Assembly: GCF_001591805.1 (NCBI RefSeq)
Contig: NZ_BCVP01000016.1
Location: 124,001-188,000, forward strand
DNA length: 64,000 nt
Reading direction: 5' to 3'
DNA from: Neobacillus novalis NBRC 102450
GTDB lineage: Bacteria; Bacillota; Bacilli; Bacillales; Cytobacillaceae
The first letter of the stretch is position 1, and each line of letters starts with the position of its first letter. Of this stretch, positions 34,413-43,777 are shown piece by piece. A program made the position numbers and the translations under genes. The notes under the pieces are model-generated. The model searched no databases. It was not told the DNA's origin and saw only the letters and a list, made by a program, of their open reading frames with translations.

Positions 34413-35462
34413 TTATTCCACTTTTACCCAAATTTTATCGATGGCGTTGTGGCCGTAGCCTTTTTGATTCCAGAAGGGGTTTTCGGGCTGGGTTCGATTA
34501 TGGGAATCGGCTGCTCTTGTCATGATAGTGTATTCTCCTTTTTTGGTTACCGACCATTCATATGTCCAGGAGGTCCACCCATAACCGTGATTAGCAGGTT
34601 CCCCAATCTCCACGCTAGACCAGTTTTTACCATGGTCCAAACTGATTTCCACTTTTGTAATCACACCTTTGCCAGTCCAGGCAATTCCCTTAATCAGGTG
34701 CTTTCCGGTATTGAGAATTTCCATATTTAGTGGTTTTTGAATGGTGGAATTTACATTTTGGATCGTTACGGGATAAGCGTCCGCATCGGTTTCTTTATTG
34801 GGATAATAAACATAATCGACAGATTGAAAAGGGCCGTTAAATCCTGACCCTATTACACTTATTTGCCTTATCCATTTTACCGAGGCCATCGCGTACCACT
34901 GTGGAACTATTAATCTTAATGGATACCCATGCTTAAATGGAATTGGCTGCCCATTATACTCATAGGCAATGAGGGTGTCGGGGTGCATCGCTTTTTCCAA
35001 GGGCAGGCTCCTGGAGAAAGTAAAGATTTTATCTGTGTCTGTTCTTAAACCACTGTCATAGCCCTCGACTAAAACTTCCCTAGCACTTTGCTTGATTCCT
35101 GCTAGCTTAAGGATATCTCTTAGCGGAACGCCCTTCCAATAACCTTCACTAATTGCTCCTTTTTCCCATTGTTCTCCATACACTTTCGGTTCCAAGAAAT
35201 GACGCTTATTGCCGGCACATTCGAGGACAACTTTAACCGTTCTCGAAGGCAGCATTCGAATCTCCTCCAGAGAGAACAATTTTGGATGGTTAACTAATCC
35301 ATTGACAGGGAGCCAATAGCTTACTTGTGAGAGACTAGGGTAGGAAAAGTGATTTCTGCGAAAAAACAACTTATTGTCAATAGGACCAGACTCAATAAAC
35401 TGAATCGGTGTTTCTTTGTTTTCCGGGTCTAACTTCCGGACAATTAACGATGGCTTCGGCAT
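34413..35462 (-). CDS. Sulfite-oxidase-family molybdopterin protein (cytoplasmic)
   Basis: A 349-residue protein. The N-terminal two-thirds is the sulfite-oxidase molybdopterin domain with RNHFSYP, WLPVNGLVNHP and VVLECAGNKR, where Cys in ECAGN is the Mo ligand; GYDSGLRTDT and GYPLRLIVPQWYAMASVKWIRQI follow. The C-terminal ~110 residues form the immunoglobulin-like dimerisation domain (GIAWTGKGVITKVEISLDHGKNW). There is no Tat signal or haem domain, so it is probably a soluble protein of unknown substrate, possibly sulfite. The gene is framed by two copies of the same palindrome, at 34369 and 35528. Confidence 0.88.
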   Translation of the reverse strand: MPKPSLIVRKLDPENKETPIQFIESGPIDNKLFFRRNHFSYPSLSQVSYWLPVNGLVNHPKLFSLEEIRMLPSRTVKVVLECAGNKRHFLEPKVYGEQWEKGAISEGYWKGVPLRDILKLAGIKQSAREVLVEGYDSGLRTDTDKIFTFSRSLPLEKAMHPDTLIAYEYNGQPIPFKHGYPLRLIVPQWYAMASVKWIRQISVIGSGFNGPFQSVDYVYYPNKETDADAYPVTIQNVNSTIQKPLNMEILNTGKHLIKGIAWTGKGVITKVEISLDHGKNWSSVEIGEPANHGYGWTSWTYEWSVTKKGEYTIMTRAADSHNRTQPENPFWNQKGYGHNAIDKIWVKVE

Positions 35463-35519
35463 GATAACCTCCTAAAAAGTGATTAATAATAAGTATGCTC
35501 GGGATTCATTTAAAATTTT

Positions 35520-35570
35520 AAAAAAAGGGTGTCAGGCACTATGTGAAAAATTCACATGGTGCCTGACACC
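35520..35570 (-). terminator. Terminator of pepF formed by a copy of the dispersed palindrome
   Basis: Arms at 35528-35547 and 35551-35570 pair over 20 bases with one G-T wobble. Read leftward, the stem is followed by seven T (35520-35526). The arms carry the GGTGTCAGGCAC core plus the ATGTGAA extension also seen at 34369. Confidence 0.9.
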
Positions 35571-35582
35571 TTAGTGTTTAAA

Positions 35583-37397
35583 CTATTCATATGACCGTTC
35601 TAATTCATCTATCAATGAGCCAACATATGCAACTGCTTTGCGGATGGGGTCTGGTGTTGACATATCTATGCCTGCATGTTTTAAGAGTTCCAGCGGTTTC
35701 ATTGTGCCGCCTGCTCGAAGGACATCAAGCCATCGGTCAACGGCTGGCTGACCTTCTTCCTGAATCATTTGCGCAACTGCAGTTGATGCCGTTAAGCCTG
35801 CGGAGTAAGTGTATGGATATAAGCCCATGTAATAATGAGGCTGCCGCATCCAAGTCAAGCCCGCACCCTCATCAATTTCAACAGAGTTCCCCCAGAATTC
35901 AGAAAGGACCGCTCCGGTGATTTCAGTCAATGTCTGTGCTGTAAGGGCTTTGCCAGCTTCAGCAAGAGCATACACCCTGCGCTGATATTCCGCCTCAAGT
36001 AAATGGGTGACAAAGTTATGATAATAGGTTCCTAGCAGCTGCAAGATTACCCAGCGGCGCATTTGCTTATCTTCCGTCCCGGTGAGTAAATGCTGGCCCA
36101 ATAACATTTCATTCATTGTTGAAGGGGCTTCTACGAAATACATGGAGGGACGGACATTCATAATTCGTTGATTTTTATTTGCTAAATAGAAATGTCCCGC
36201 ATGGCCGAATTCGTGTGCCAGGGTGAAGCAGCCGCGCATGTTGTCTTGCCAAGTAATCAGAATGTATGGATGCGCACCATATGGACTAGAGCAGAAAGCA
36301 CCGGTTGATTTCCCGACATTATCTGCGAGGTCAACCCATCTCTCTTTAAAACCGCGCTCGATAATAGCAGTGTATTCAGGTCCCATTACTCGGAGAGAGT
36401 CAAAGATTACTTGACTTGCTTCTTCATAGGTCGTCTCCGGATTGAAGTCAGGATCAAGAGGGGCCTTTAAATCACAGAAAAATAGCTGATCAAGACCTAA
36501 AACCTTTTGCTTTAATTGGGCAAATCGGCGCATATGAGGTGCTAACTCTTTATAAATGATGTCAATCTGATTGTTATACATTTCAAGTGTTACTTGCTGC
36601 GGTTCCAACAGCATATGTGTAACAGACTCGTACTTCCGCAGGCGGGCGAGCGTAACTTGCTTATTTACCTCAGCTGCATACGTAGCGGCCATGGTATTTT
36701 TATACTGCTTTAGCGTAGAAACAAACGAGTTGTATGCTTTTCTGCGAACATCTGTATTAGGTGAGAATTCGTAACGGTTTTCAAATAAGGCAAACGATAC
36801 AGGAAGTTCAATTCCTTCTCCATCCTCAATCGAAGAAAAATCCATATCAGCTAATTTGGTCATTTGATAAATTTGGTATGGAGCTCCCTGAAGTTCGCCA
36901 AGTGCTGCAAGTGCTTCTTCCGTTTCTTGTGAAAGGATATGCTTTTTTGTTTCAAGCAGCTCGAGCAGATTTTTTCGGAAATCATCAAGTCCAGGTTCTT
37001 CTTGAAGATATTTTTCGACTGTCCCTTCCTCAAGTGCAAGAATTTCTGAGTTAATAAACGACAAGGCCGCCATCGTTTTTGTACGAAGGGCCGAGAATTT
37101 AGCTGAATTTGCCTGATTAAGCGGATCGGTTCCGTCAGCCGATTGTTTTAGGCTTGCGAAAGTCCCAGCCTTAATTAGTTTCATCAAAAGCTGTTCTTGG
37201 GCACTTAAACAATCAAGTAAAGCATTTGGACCAGTATGTAAAGTACCTTTAAATTTCTCAAACTGTAAGACTTCTTGGTCGATCACTTCTAACTCAGCTT
37301 CCCAAGCCTGTTCAGACGGGAATAAATCGACGAGGTTCCATGTCAATTCCTCCGGTACTTCTGCCCGTGTAAGTCTTTTTTCAACTGTTTTTTTCAT
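35583..37397 (-). CDS. pepF: Oligoendopeptidase F (M3 family)
   Basis: A 604-residue M3 metallopeptidase of usual PepF length. The zinc motif HEFGHAGHFYLA is present, preceded by FCSSPYGAHPYILITWQDNMRGCFTLA and followed by NEMLLGQHLL, which supplies the third ligand. It hydrolyses short peptides of roughly 7-17 residues in the cytoplasm. The gene stands alone, leftward; its start has GGAGGAATT upstream. The 5' region is shared with the divergent thioesterase-like gene, only ~90 bases away. Confidence 0.94.
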   Translation of the reverse strand: MKKTVEKRLTRAEVPEELTWNLVDLFPSEQAWEAELEVIDQEVLQFEKFKGTLHTGPNALLDCLSAQEQLLMKLIKAGTFASLKQSADGTDPLNQANSAKFSALRTKTMAALSFINSEILALEEGTVEKYLQEEPGLDDFRKNLLELLETKKHILSQETEEALAALGELQGAPYQIYQMTKLADMDFSSIEDGEGIELPVSFALFENRYEFSPNTDVRRKAYNSFVSTLKQYKNTMAATYAAEVNKQVTLARLRKYESVTHMLLEPQQVTLEMYNNQIDIIYKELAPHMRRFAQLKQKVLGLDQLFFCDLKAPLDPDFNPETTYEEASQVIFDSLRVMGPEYTAIIERGFKERWVDLADNVGKSTGAFCSSPYGAHPYILITWQDNMRGCFTLAHEFGHAGHFYLANKNQRIMNVRPSMYFVEAPSTMNEMLLGQHLLTGTEDKQMRRWVILQLLGTYYHNFVTHLLEAEYQRRVYALAEAGKALTAQTLTEITGAVLSEFWGNSVEIDEGAGLTWMRQPHYYMGLYPYTYSAGLTASTAVAQMIQEEGQPAVDRWLDVLRAGGTMKPLELLKHAGIDMSTPDPIRKAVAYVGSLIDELERSYE

Positions 37398-37486
37398 TTC
37401 AAATTCCTCCTTTACTATTTCGTACTACTAAATAGTATCATAGGATGAGAAATATGTTATACTTTTCTGAAAAAGGGGGAATCACT

Positions 37487-37972
37487 TTGGTTGAAAAAAT
37501 AGTAAATGCCATTCAAGATGAGTATCCGGACGATTTTGCTTGGTGTTACGGCTGCGGCCGCTTGAATGAAGCGGGACATCATTTTCGAACCGGCTGGCAC
37601 GGGGAGCAAACGGTGACGATTTATACACCTGAGCAAGCGCATCTCGCATTGCCGGGATTTGTTTATGGCGGAGTTATTGCTTCGCTGATCGATTGCCATG
37701 GAACAGGTTCCGCAGCCTTGGCGCTGCATCGGAAAAACGGTCATGAGCCGGGAGAAAAAGGTGACCCGCCGCGTTTTGTAACCGCTTCATTAAATGTCAA
37801 TTTTCTTAGACCTACTCCACATGGTGTACCATTAAAGGCTGTTGGAATTGTCAAGGAGATTCATCCGAAAAAATTTAAGGTGGAAACTGAGGTTTTTGCA
37901 AATGATATTCTTTGTGCTCGTGGTGAGGTCGTTGCTGTCGTCATGCCAAGTACCTTTTTAACCAACAAATAA
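37487..37972 (+). CDS. Hotdog-fold thioesterase-like protein (PaaI type)
   Basis: About 161 residues. CYGCGRLNEAGHHFRTGWHGE near the N-terminus, GFVYGGVIASLIDCHGTGSAALAL and FVTASLNVNFLRPTPHGVPLKAVG match the 4HBT/PaaI hotdog superfamily, in which the HGG-like loop and the following Asp act on the thioester. It probably cleaves an acyl-CoA. The start is placed at TTG 37487, 8 bases after AAGGGGG; an ATG at 37445 has no such site and would add 14 residues. It is divergent from pepF. Confidence 0.78.
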   Translation: MVEKIVNAIQDEYPDDFAWCYGCGRLNEAGHHFRTGWHGEQTVTIYTPEQAHLALPGFVYGGVIASLIDCHGTGSAALALHRKNGHEPGEKGDPPRFVTASLNVNFLRPTPHGVPLKAVGIVKEIHPKKFKVETEVFANDILCARGEVVAVVMPSTFLTNK

Positions 37973-38068
37973 ATCGTTTGTAATAAAACTGAAATATCCC
38001 ATTTTGAAACAAAACCCACCCCTTAGCCGTCTAATTAAGTATGAGAGGCTTGATCGGGAGGAAAACGG

Positions 38069-38470
38069 ATGGGGAAGCTGCAAAGAATATTTATAACCTT
38101 CATTATTATATTGGCGATTGGGTCAGCCATTATTATTAGTTCTTTTGGGTCTGTCCTATTTCAAGAGGGGAATCCAGTTCCATTAATGGTATCAGCCATG
38201 AAACTGCATCTTTTCGATTCTGAGTACGTGGAGTTCTCAAAAACTGAAAAACGCAGCCGGTATTTATCGAAAAATATCGGGGATAGTCGCTATGATATCG
38301 TTAAGGAATTTATGAAGTCAAAAGGCTGGATATATGAAGAACAAATGGGTTCGGGATTAATCTTTGTTCAAGACGATAGAGAGGCTATAGTTGAAACCAG
38401 GCAATACTCGAAATATTTCATCATTTGGGATGTTCAGCAAGCATTGTTTACTAGTGACAGCGGTACATAA
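38069..38470 (+). CDS. Hypothetical membrane-anchored protein
   Basis: A 133-residue protein with one N-terminal hydrophobic segment (about residues 6-30, rich in Ile) that looks like an uncleaved anchor, followed by a soluble domain (YDIVKEFMKSKGWIYEEQMGSGLIFVQDDREAIVETRQYSKYFIIWDV). Similar short anchored proteins are common in bacilli but no family with known function is recognised. GGGAGGAAAA before the ATG supports translation. It converges on the TetR gene across a palindromic terminator. Confidence 0.65.
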   Translation: MGKLQRIFITFIIILAIGSAIIISSFGSVLFQEGNPVPLMVSAMKLHLFDSEYVEFSKTEKRSRYLSKNIGDSRYDIVKEFMKSKGWIYEEQMGSGLIFVQDDREAIVETRQYSKYFIIWDVQQALFTSDSGT

Positions 38471-38481
38471 AGCCAGTAAAA

Positions 38482-38505
38482 ACCCCTAATCAATTGATTA
38501 GGGGT
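38482..38505. terminator. Bidirectional terminator between convergent genes
   Basis: ACCCCTAATCAA and TTGATTAGGGGT form a perfect 24-base palindrome between the convergent hypothetical gene and the TetR gene. AT-rich tails lie on both sides. Confidence 0.85.
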
Positions 38506-38513
38506 AAATTTAT

Positions 38514-39419
38514 TTAGTGCACTTCCTCTAACTGCTTAAAGTATTCATCAATCAGCTCTTCCAGTTGCTTCAATTCTTTTTTCCAAAATGAATTGCTATG
38601 CAAAGATACCAGTGCACTTTCAATTAGAAATTTCCGGGGCTTTTGTCCATGCAATAATTCATCCTGGATAAAGTCTAACAGTTCAATGTATTTTTCCTGT
38701 TCGCCTTCATCAAGGAAATTCTTCGTTATCGCTTTCCGCAACGGTACAGCAAAGTTGAGAAGTTGTTGTTTAAATGTTCGGTTGTTGTGGTTACAAGACG
38801 GCAGCCACATTTCCAAATGCCCAGGTTCAAGCAATTGACTGCCGGATTCGGCCACCTCGTCAACCATTTTTACTAGACGTCCGACGCAATACCGGACCAC
38901 CTGGCTGATTTTTTCCCCTGTTTCAAAGGCCATTCGATTATATTGAAGATTATGCTGTAATATTCCCTGAAACATGATGGCGCAATCTAGCAGGTATGGT
39001 TTCTTATCCTCACCAAAGATATCTATGAACCTTGTATAAAACCAATGAAGTGTACCCAAACGGCTACGTTGAATGAATTGTTTAAGGTCGATATCATTGG
39101 AAGCCATGACTTCTTCATGAAGGGCGATTAACTTATTCTTTTTATTTGCAATCAGCTGTAATTCCAGTTGTTTCATAAATATCTCGATATCTGATCGGTC
39201 ATGGCCCATTAATAAATCAGTGCGCTCTTTTTCAAGTTCCTTGTAAATAGTTTTATAAATACCGATTAATAACTCGCTTTTGGATGAAAAATAATTATAA
39301 AATGTCCCTTTAGAAATCCCGCTATAATCTAAAATGTCTTGAATCGAGGTAGCGTGGAAGCCCTTTTCGACAAATAATTGATGTGCCATCTTAATCACAT
39401 TTTGTTTCCGGTTGTACAT
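38514..39419 (-). CDS. TetR-family repressor of the adjacent efflux gene
   Basis: A 301-residue regulator. The N-terminal HTH is clear: AHQLFVEKGFHATSIQDILDYSGISKGTFYNYFSSKSELL. The C-terminal ligand domain is longer than in ordinary TetR proteins (~200 residues). It is divergent from a DHA2-type efflux gene 182 bases away, the typical arrangement for a local repressor relieved by the pump's substrate. A 14-base palindrome in the shared region (39451-39464) is a plausible operator. The inducer is unknown. Confidence 0.9.
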   Translation of the reverse strand: MYNRKQNVIKMAHQLFVEKGFHATSIQDILDYSGISKGTFYNYFSSKSELLIGIYKTIYKELEKERTDLLMGHDRSDIEIFMKQLELQLIANKKNKLIALHEEVMASNDIDLKQFIQRSRLGTLHWFYTRFIDIFGEDKKPYLLDCAIMFQGILQHNLQYNRMAFETGEKISQVVRYCVGRLVKMVDEVAESGSQLLEPGHLEMWLPSCNHNNRTFKQQLLNFAVPLRKAITKNFLDEGEQEKYIELLDFIQDELLHGQKPRKFLIESALVSLHSNSFWKKELKQLEELIDEYFKQLEEVH

Positions 39420-39450
39420 AATATCACCTTTAATTGGATTTGTACTTACT

Positions 39451-39464
39451 GTATAAATTTATAC
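39451..39464. promoter_or_regulatory. Candidate TetR operator GTATAAATTTATAC
   Basis: A perfect 14-base palindrome 31 bases before the TetR start, within the divergent promoter region. It would explain autorepression, and nearby placement could also cover the efflux promoter. It is inferred from position and symmetry only. Confidence 0.5.
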
Positions 39465-39515
39465 TACCTTATTTATAGACTGATTACAAACTCATAATTT
39501 TTATGTTTTTTTTAC

Positions 39516-39544
39516 TTGCAAAAGTTGAACTGAGAGTATATTAT
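39516..39544 (+). promoter_or_regulatory. Sigma-A-type promoter of the efflux gene
   Basis: TTGCAA and TATTAT are separated by 17 bases, about 60 bases before the chosen start codon at 39602. Confidence 0.6.
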
Positions 39545-39601
39545 ATCTAAGTGTATAACAGGGGTATAAAAAAATGTACTAATATTATAGGGGGAAATTT
39601 A

Positions 39602-41131
39602 ATGACTCAAACTATAAAAGAAACCAAGCGTCCACCGTACGGGATTATTGCGGTTTTGATGATTGGGGCTTTTATTGCATTCTTAAATAACACATTACTA
39701 AACATTGCCTTGCCATCAATTATGAAGGACTTAAAAATTGAAGCGGCAACTGTTCAGTGGCTTACGACAGGGTTTATGTTAGTAAACGGAATTTTGATTC
39801 CAGCTACAGCCTATTTAATTCAAAAATTTTCCGTCCGGCAATTATTTTTAGCTGCCATGGGATTATTCGCATTCGGAACCATCCTAGCAGGATTTGCCCA
39901 TGTCTTTCCAATATTATTAGCGGGCCGAATGATCCAAGCCTCTGGTTCAGCCATCTTGATGCCACTCTTAATGAATGTTATGTTAATTAGCTTCCCTGTA
40001 GAAAAAAGAGGGGCAGCGATGGGAGTTTTCGGATTAATATTAATGTCTGCACCGGCGATTGGACCTACATTATCGGGATGGATCATTGAACATTATGACT
40101 GGAGAATGCTATTCCACTTTGTGACACCAATTGCTATTGTAGTCATATTTATAGGATTTTTCATGCTTAAAGATAAGAAGGAAAAAGTTAATATTCGTCT
40201 TGATTTTCTTTCTTTACTATTATCCAGTATCGGTTTTGGCGGAATCCTATATGGATTTAGTTCTGCCGGTAGTAAAGGTTGGGATAGTCCGCAGGTCTAC
40301 GGGACAATAATCATTGGGGTTATTTCTTTGATCGTGTTCATATTACGTCAATTAAAACAAGAACAGCCCTTGCTTAATTTCAAAATTTATAAATACCCAA
40401 TGTTTGCCTTATCATCTGCCATTGCAATGGTTGTTAATATGGCTTTGTTTTCTGGAATGTTACTTCTCCCTATCTATGTTCAAACACTAAGGGGCATTAC
40501 TCCAATGGATGCTGGACTCTTGCTGCTGCCAGGAGCGATTTTGATGTCCATTATGTCGCCAATTACAGGGAAATTATTTGATAAGATTGGCGGACGGATT
40601 TTAGCAATCCTGGGCTTATTAATTATCGTCGTGACCACTTATGGATTTAGCAAATTAACACTGACAACTAGCTATACACATTTAATTATTCTGTACTCAA
40701 TAAGAAGTTTCGGTATGTCAATGGTGATGATGCCAGTTTCAACAAATGGTCTGAATCAATTACCAGCACGTTTCTATCCACATGGTACTGCCATGAACAA
40801 TACCATGAACCAGGTAGCCGGGGCGATTGGCACCGCGTTATTGGTAACGATTATGACAAACCGTACGGCATCCAAGGCGAAAGAACTCGGTGATGCTGCT
40901 ATGAAACACTTTACAGAACAGCCGACTCCGGCTGCAATCCAAGAAATGAAACAACAAGTTATGGCGCAAGCAATGTTAAATGGAATAAATTTCTCATTCT
41001 TAATTGCCACCGGTATTGCCGTTGTTGCACTCGTTCTTGCTTTCTTTATTAAACGGGCAAAACAAGCGGAAGACCCAGGCGAAGTTAAGTCAGCAGCTAA
41101 AAAGATGACGGCTAAGTTAGCGGGAAATTAA
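39602..41131 (+). CDS. MFS drug/organic-compound exporter, DHA2 (EmrB/QacA) family
   Basis: A 509-residue integral membrane protein with about 14 segments, the number for DHA2 exporters. Motif A-like and motif C regions are visible (LAGRMIQASGSAILMPLLMNVM; GVFGLILMSAPAIGPTLSGWIIEHYDWRMLF; the latter includes the antiporter motif). It should export a toxic compound in exchange for protons. The start at 39602 follows AGGGGGAAA; an upstream ATG at 39551 lies before the ribosome site. It is divergent from its likely TetR regulator and followed by a terminator. Confidence 0.92.
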   Translation: MTQTIKETKRPPYGIIAVLMIGAFIAFLNNTLLNIALPSIMKDLKIEAATVQWLTTGFMLVNGILIPATAYLIQKFSVRQLFLAAMGLFAFGTILAGFAHVFPILLAGRMIQASGSAILMPLLMNVMLISFPVEKRGAAMGVFGLILMSAPAIGPTLSGWIIEHYDWRMLFHFVTPIAIVVIFIGFFMLKDKKEKVNIRLDFLSLLLSSIGFGGILYGFSSAGSKGWDSPQVYGTIIIGVISLIVFILRQLKQEQPLLNFKIYKYPMFALSSAIAMVVNMALFSGMLLLPIYVQTLRGITPMDAGLLLLPGAILMSIMSPITGKLFDKIGGRILAILGLLIIVVTTYGFSKLTLTTSYTHLIILYSIRSFGMSMVMMPVSTNGLNQLPARFYPHGTAMNNTMNQVAGAIGTALLVTIMTNRTASKAKELGDAAMKHFTEQPTPAAIQEMKQQVMAQAMLNGINFSFLIATGIAVVALVLAFFIKRAKQAEDPGEVKSAAKKMTAKLAGN

Positions 41132-41142
41132 ATATCAAACTA

Positions 41143-41173
41143 AGGGGTGACTGTTTAGGTCGCCTCTTTTTTT
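41143..41173 (+). terminator. Terminator of the efflux gene
   Basis: GGGGTGAC pairs with GTCGCCTC, with G-T pairs, then a run of T. Confidence 0.8.
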
Positions 41174-41255
41174 GAAATTGAGGATATATATTTGCTTTTT
41201 TATATAAAAAAACTCAATATAATACAAAGGAAGGTACTATAGGAGGATCTATGCA

Positions 41256-41852
41256 ATGTTAAAAGACCACATTATGCAATACATAACAGTACAACGAGCT
41301 AACGAAAATGCTGATGGTATTGGTATTTATAAAGAAGAAAAAGAATACGCAGTGAAAAATCAGCTCGCGGACGAAATTCTTTTTGTTGAGAAGGATGCTA
41401 ATACTCGATTTGCTGACGCCTATATTGAACGGTGTGATAAATCATCAGAAAATATGATAAAGAATGAGAATTCCTCGTTCTTAACGCAGTCCCTCGATTA
41501 CCTGAAAAAGCATAAAAATGAGTTTATTTATTTAGAGTCCAATTGGTTTGAGTTGATTGGAGTTGAAGCTGTTTCATTAGAGGCGGATGACGTCTTTGGG
41601 ACTTATGACGTCATGTTAGGATTAAAACTTCAGAAGAAATTCGAAAAAACCTTAAAGGAGCATTTGAATAGTCATTTACAAGGCGGAGAAGCAAAATTCG
41701 ATTTAATGTTTAGTCATGATGACGGTTTATGGAATCTGAATTTCGCGCTGAATTATGTAGAAGGATTTACGGAAGAAATGACGATTGGCGAAGCGTTTCA
41801 ATTAATTTATCGGTTTTTATTTAAGCTTGCTGAAGCGGCGGAAGAAAAGTAA
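41256..41852 (+). CDS. Conserved hypothetical protein
   Basis: A 198-residue soluble, acidic protein without signal or membrane segment. It has mixed helix and strand content (FDLMFSHDDGLWNLNFALNYVEGFTEEMTIGEAFQLIYRFLFKLAEAAEE). I do not recognise a functional family. AGGAGG lies 9 bases before the ATG; an overlapping three-codon frame begins 5 bases earlier at 41251 and ends just inside the gene, which might couple or hinder initiation. It has its own terminator and is monocistronic. Confidence 0.72.
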   Translation: MLKDHIMQYITVQRANENADGIGIYKEEKEYAVKNQLADEILFVEKDANTRFADAYIERCDKSSENMIKNENSSFLTQSLDYLKKHKNEFIYLESNWFELIGVEAVSLEADDVFGTYDVMLGLKLQKKFEKTLKEHLNSHLQGGEAKFDLMFSHDDGLWNLNFALNYVEGFTEEMTIGEAFQLIYRFLFKLAEAAEEK

Positions 41853-41874
41853 GGAAAAAATAGGGATAGAAAGG

Positions 41875-41907
41875 GGCATCGGAAGAGAATCCGATGCCTG
41901 TTTTTTT
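41875..41907 (+). terminator. Terminator after the hypothetical gene at 41256
   Basis: GGCATCGG pairs with CCGATGCC around an 8-base loop, followed by seven T. Confidence 0.92.
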
Positions 41908-42320
41908 ATGATGATTCGACAAAATTCTTGACGTATGTCGAAAACTTTCTTTAGAAAAAGTAAGCATTTGATTTCGATGGAAAGATGATTTTTTCAGTTA
42001 GAACTATTGATGTTTAGAGAATAAAGAATTTTTTCGATAAAAAGAAAGAAAGATAGTTTTCGAGTTTTTTTTACAATATCCTTACTTTTTATATGGTAAA
42101 TTTGTAGAGAATTCAGAATAATGGACTAGAAGGCTATTTTTTAAGAAAGCAAATCATTTTACATAGTGGATAATGAAACAGCTGCATGATTTAACAAGTT
42201 GTCAGGTGTATTGCCAACAGTGGGTCTGTAAAATGAAGATAAGCTGCAGAATATTCTGCAAACTATATAAATGAACATGAAGGGAGTGGAGTTATTTCCG
42301 AAACCAGAGGTGGGCAATTA

Positions 42321-42334
42321 TTTAAGCGCTTTCA
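42321..42334. promoter_or_regulatory. CcpA cre-like site ahead of preT
   Basis: TTTAAGCGCTTTCA matches the cre consensus TGWAANCGNTNWCA at 13 of 14 positions (second base differs). It lies 54 bases before the preT start codon, where CcpA binding would block transcription during growth on sugars. Confidence 0.65.
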
Positions 42335-42387
42335 TTTTTAAGGAACTATTTGGTTAATAAACCATTGATTAAAAGGAGGGTTTCGCA

Positions 42388-43755
42388 TTGGCGATTGAAA
42401 AAATGCAACGAATTTCCCTTTCAAATCTTGAAAGAAACTTTCAAGAGGTGGAACCGGGACTGACAAACCAAGAAGCGGTGGAAGAATCCAATCGCTGCCT
42501 CTATTGTTATGATGCCCCATGTATTAAAGCCTGTCCAACAGGTATCGATATTCCAACCTTTATTAAGAAAATTGCCTCCGGGAACTTTCTTGGATCCGCA
42601 AAAACGATTATGTCTTCGAACCCGGTGGGAGCAAGCTGTGCTAGGGTTTGTCCAACAGAAGAACTCTGTGAAGGAGCCTGTGTCCTAAACGCTTCTACAA
42701 AACCAATTATGATTGGCAATCTGCAAAGATATGCGACGGACTGGGCCATTCAAAATGAACAGACCCTATTTAAACCTGGTGAATCAAATGGACAAACCGT
42801 TGCCGTTATTGGCGGCGGTCCTGCCGGATTATCTGCGGCCCGTGAACTTGCAAGATTTGGCTATGATGTAACGATATTTGAAGGAGCCGAGAAAGCTGGA
42901 GGTTTAAATACGTACGGCATTGTTTCCTTCCGATTGCCGCAGAAGATTTCCTACTGGGAAGTTGAGCAGGTTGAAAAAATGAATGTCAAAATCAGAACGA
43001 ACACAATGGTCGGCCGGGATATTTCAGCGGAAGAAATAACTAATAATTTCGATAGGGTTGTATTAGCAGTTGGAATGGCCCATGTGCCAAACCTTGGCAT
43101 TGAAGGTGAAAATCTAGATGGAGTCTTTGATGCGATTGAATTTGTCAAAGCAACCAAGGACGGAGAGTTGTCTTATGACTACCAAGGCAAGCGTGTTGTC
43201 GTCATCGGCGCCGGAAATACTGCGATTGACGGAGCCACTTGTTCGGTCCGCTTAGGTGCTGAAAACGTCAAAATCCTCTACCGAAGAACAGAAGAGGAAA
43301 TGACGGCATATGACTTTGAATACGAATTCGCTAAACAAGATGGCGTCGAGTTCCGTTGGTTAACCGCACCAAAAAGGATTATCGGTGACGAAAATGGTAA
43401 GGTTACCGGCATTGAGTGTATCAAGATGGAACTAGGTGAGCCGGAAAAGGATGGACGCCCGAGACCTGTAGCAATTGAAGGGTCGGAGCATGTCCTAGCG
43501 GTAGATGCTGTTATCAAAGCAATCGGACAAACAAGATACGTGAATTTGATTGAGCAGTTTGGTCTAACACATGAAGGCGGGGTCGTAAAGGTCGATAAAG
43601 ATACATTAAAAACCTCGAATCCCAAAATATTTGCCTGCGGGGACGTGATTTTTGGCAAAGGAAAAGGCGATGCCATGGTGGTAACGGCAGCACAGCAGGG
43701 CAAGGATGTTGCCTATGCGATTCACCAGCAATTTACCGTTGTGGGAACAGCATAA
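42388..43755 (+). CDS. preT: Dihydropyrimidine dehydrogenase (NAD+), PreT subunit
   Basis: A 455-residue flavin and Fe-S protein. The N-terminal ~120 residues hold two [4Fe-4S] sites (CLYCYDAPCIKACPTGIDIPTFI and CARVCPTEELCEGAC). Then come the FAD site AVIGGGPAGLSAARELARFGYDVTIFE and the NAD(P) site VVVIGAGNTAIDGATCSVRLGA, with a C-terminal FACGDV segment. It takes electrons from (or gives them to) NAD(H) and passes them to PreA, reducing uracil or thymine to the 5,6-dihydro form. The start is TTG, 7 bases after AAAAGGAGGG. It heads a pathway operon with preA and dihydropyrimidinase. Confidence 0.93.
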   Translation: MAIEKMQRISLSNLERNFQEVEPGLTNQEAVEESNRCLYCYDAPCIKACPTGIDIPTFIKKIASGNFLGSAKTIMSSNPVGASCARVCPTEELCEGACVLNASTKPIMIGNLQRYATDWAIQNEQTLFKPGESNGQTVAVIGGGPAGLSAARELARFGYDVTIFEGAEKAGGLNTYGIVSFRLPQKISYWEVEQVEKMNVKIRTNTMVGRDISAEEITNNFDRVVLAVGMAHVPNLGIEGENLDGVFDAIEFVKATKDGELSYDYQGKRVVVIGAGNTAIDGATCSVRLGAENVKILYRRTEEEMTAYDFEYEFAKQDGVEFRWLTAPKRIIGDENGKVTGIECIKMELGEPEKDGRPRPVAIEGSEHVLAVDAVIKAIGQTRYVNLIEQFGLTHEGGVVKVDKDTLKTSNPKIFACGDVIFGKGKGDAMVVTAAQQGKDVAYAIHQQFTVVGTA

Positions 43756-43777
43756 TTGATCATAAGGAGGAAAAGTA

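Larger units (their letters stand above)
41853..42387. other. Long leader region of the pyrimidine-degradation operon
   Basis: This 535-base gap begins with a terminator and contains no convincing gene. An inverted repeat TTCGACA/TGTCGAA (41915-41921 and 41936-41942) surrounds TTGACG. A cre-like site is at 42321. A 28-codon frame at 42271-42357 lacks a ribosome site. The rest is AT-rich and looks like promoter and leader DNA; the transcription start could not be placed. Confidence 0.65.

Noticed and set aside
42271..42357. 28-codon frame in the preT leader as a possible leader peptide
   Set aside because: It has no ribosome site, overlaps the cre-like sequence, and its codons show no attenuation pattern.
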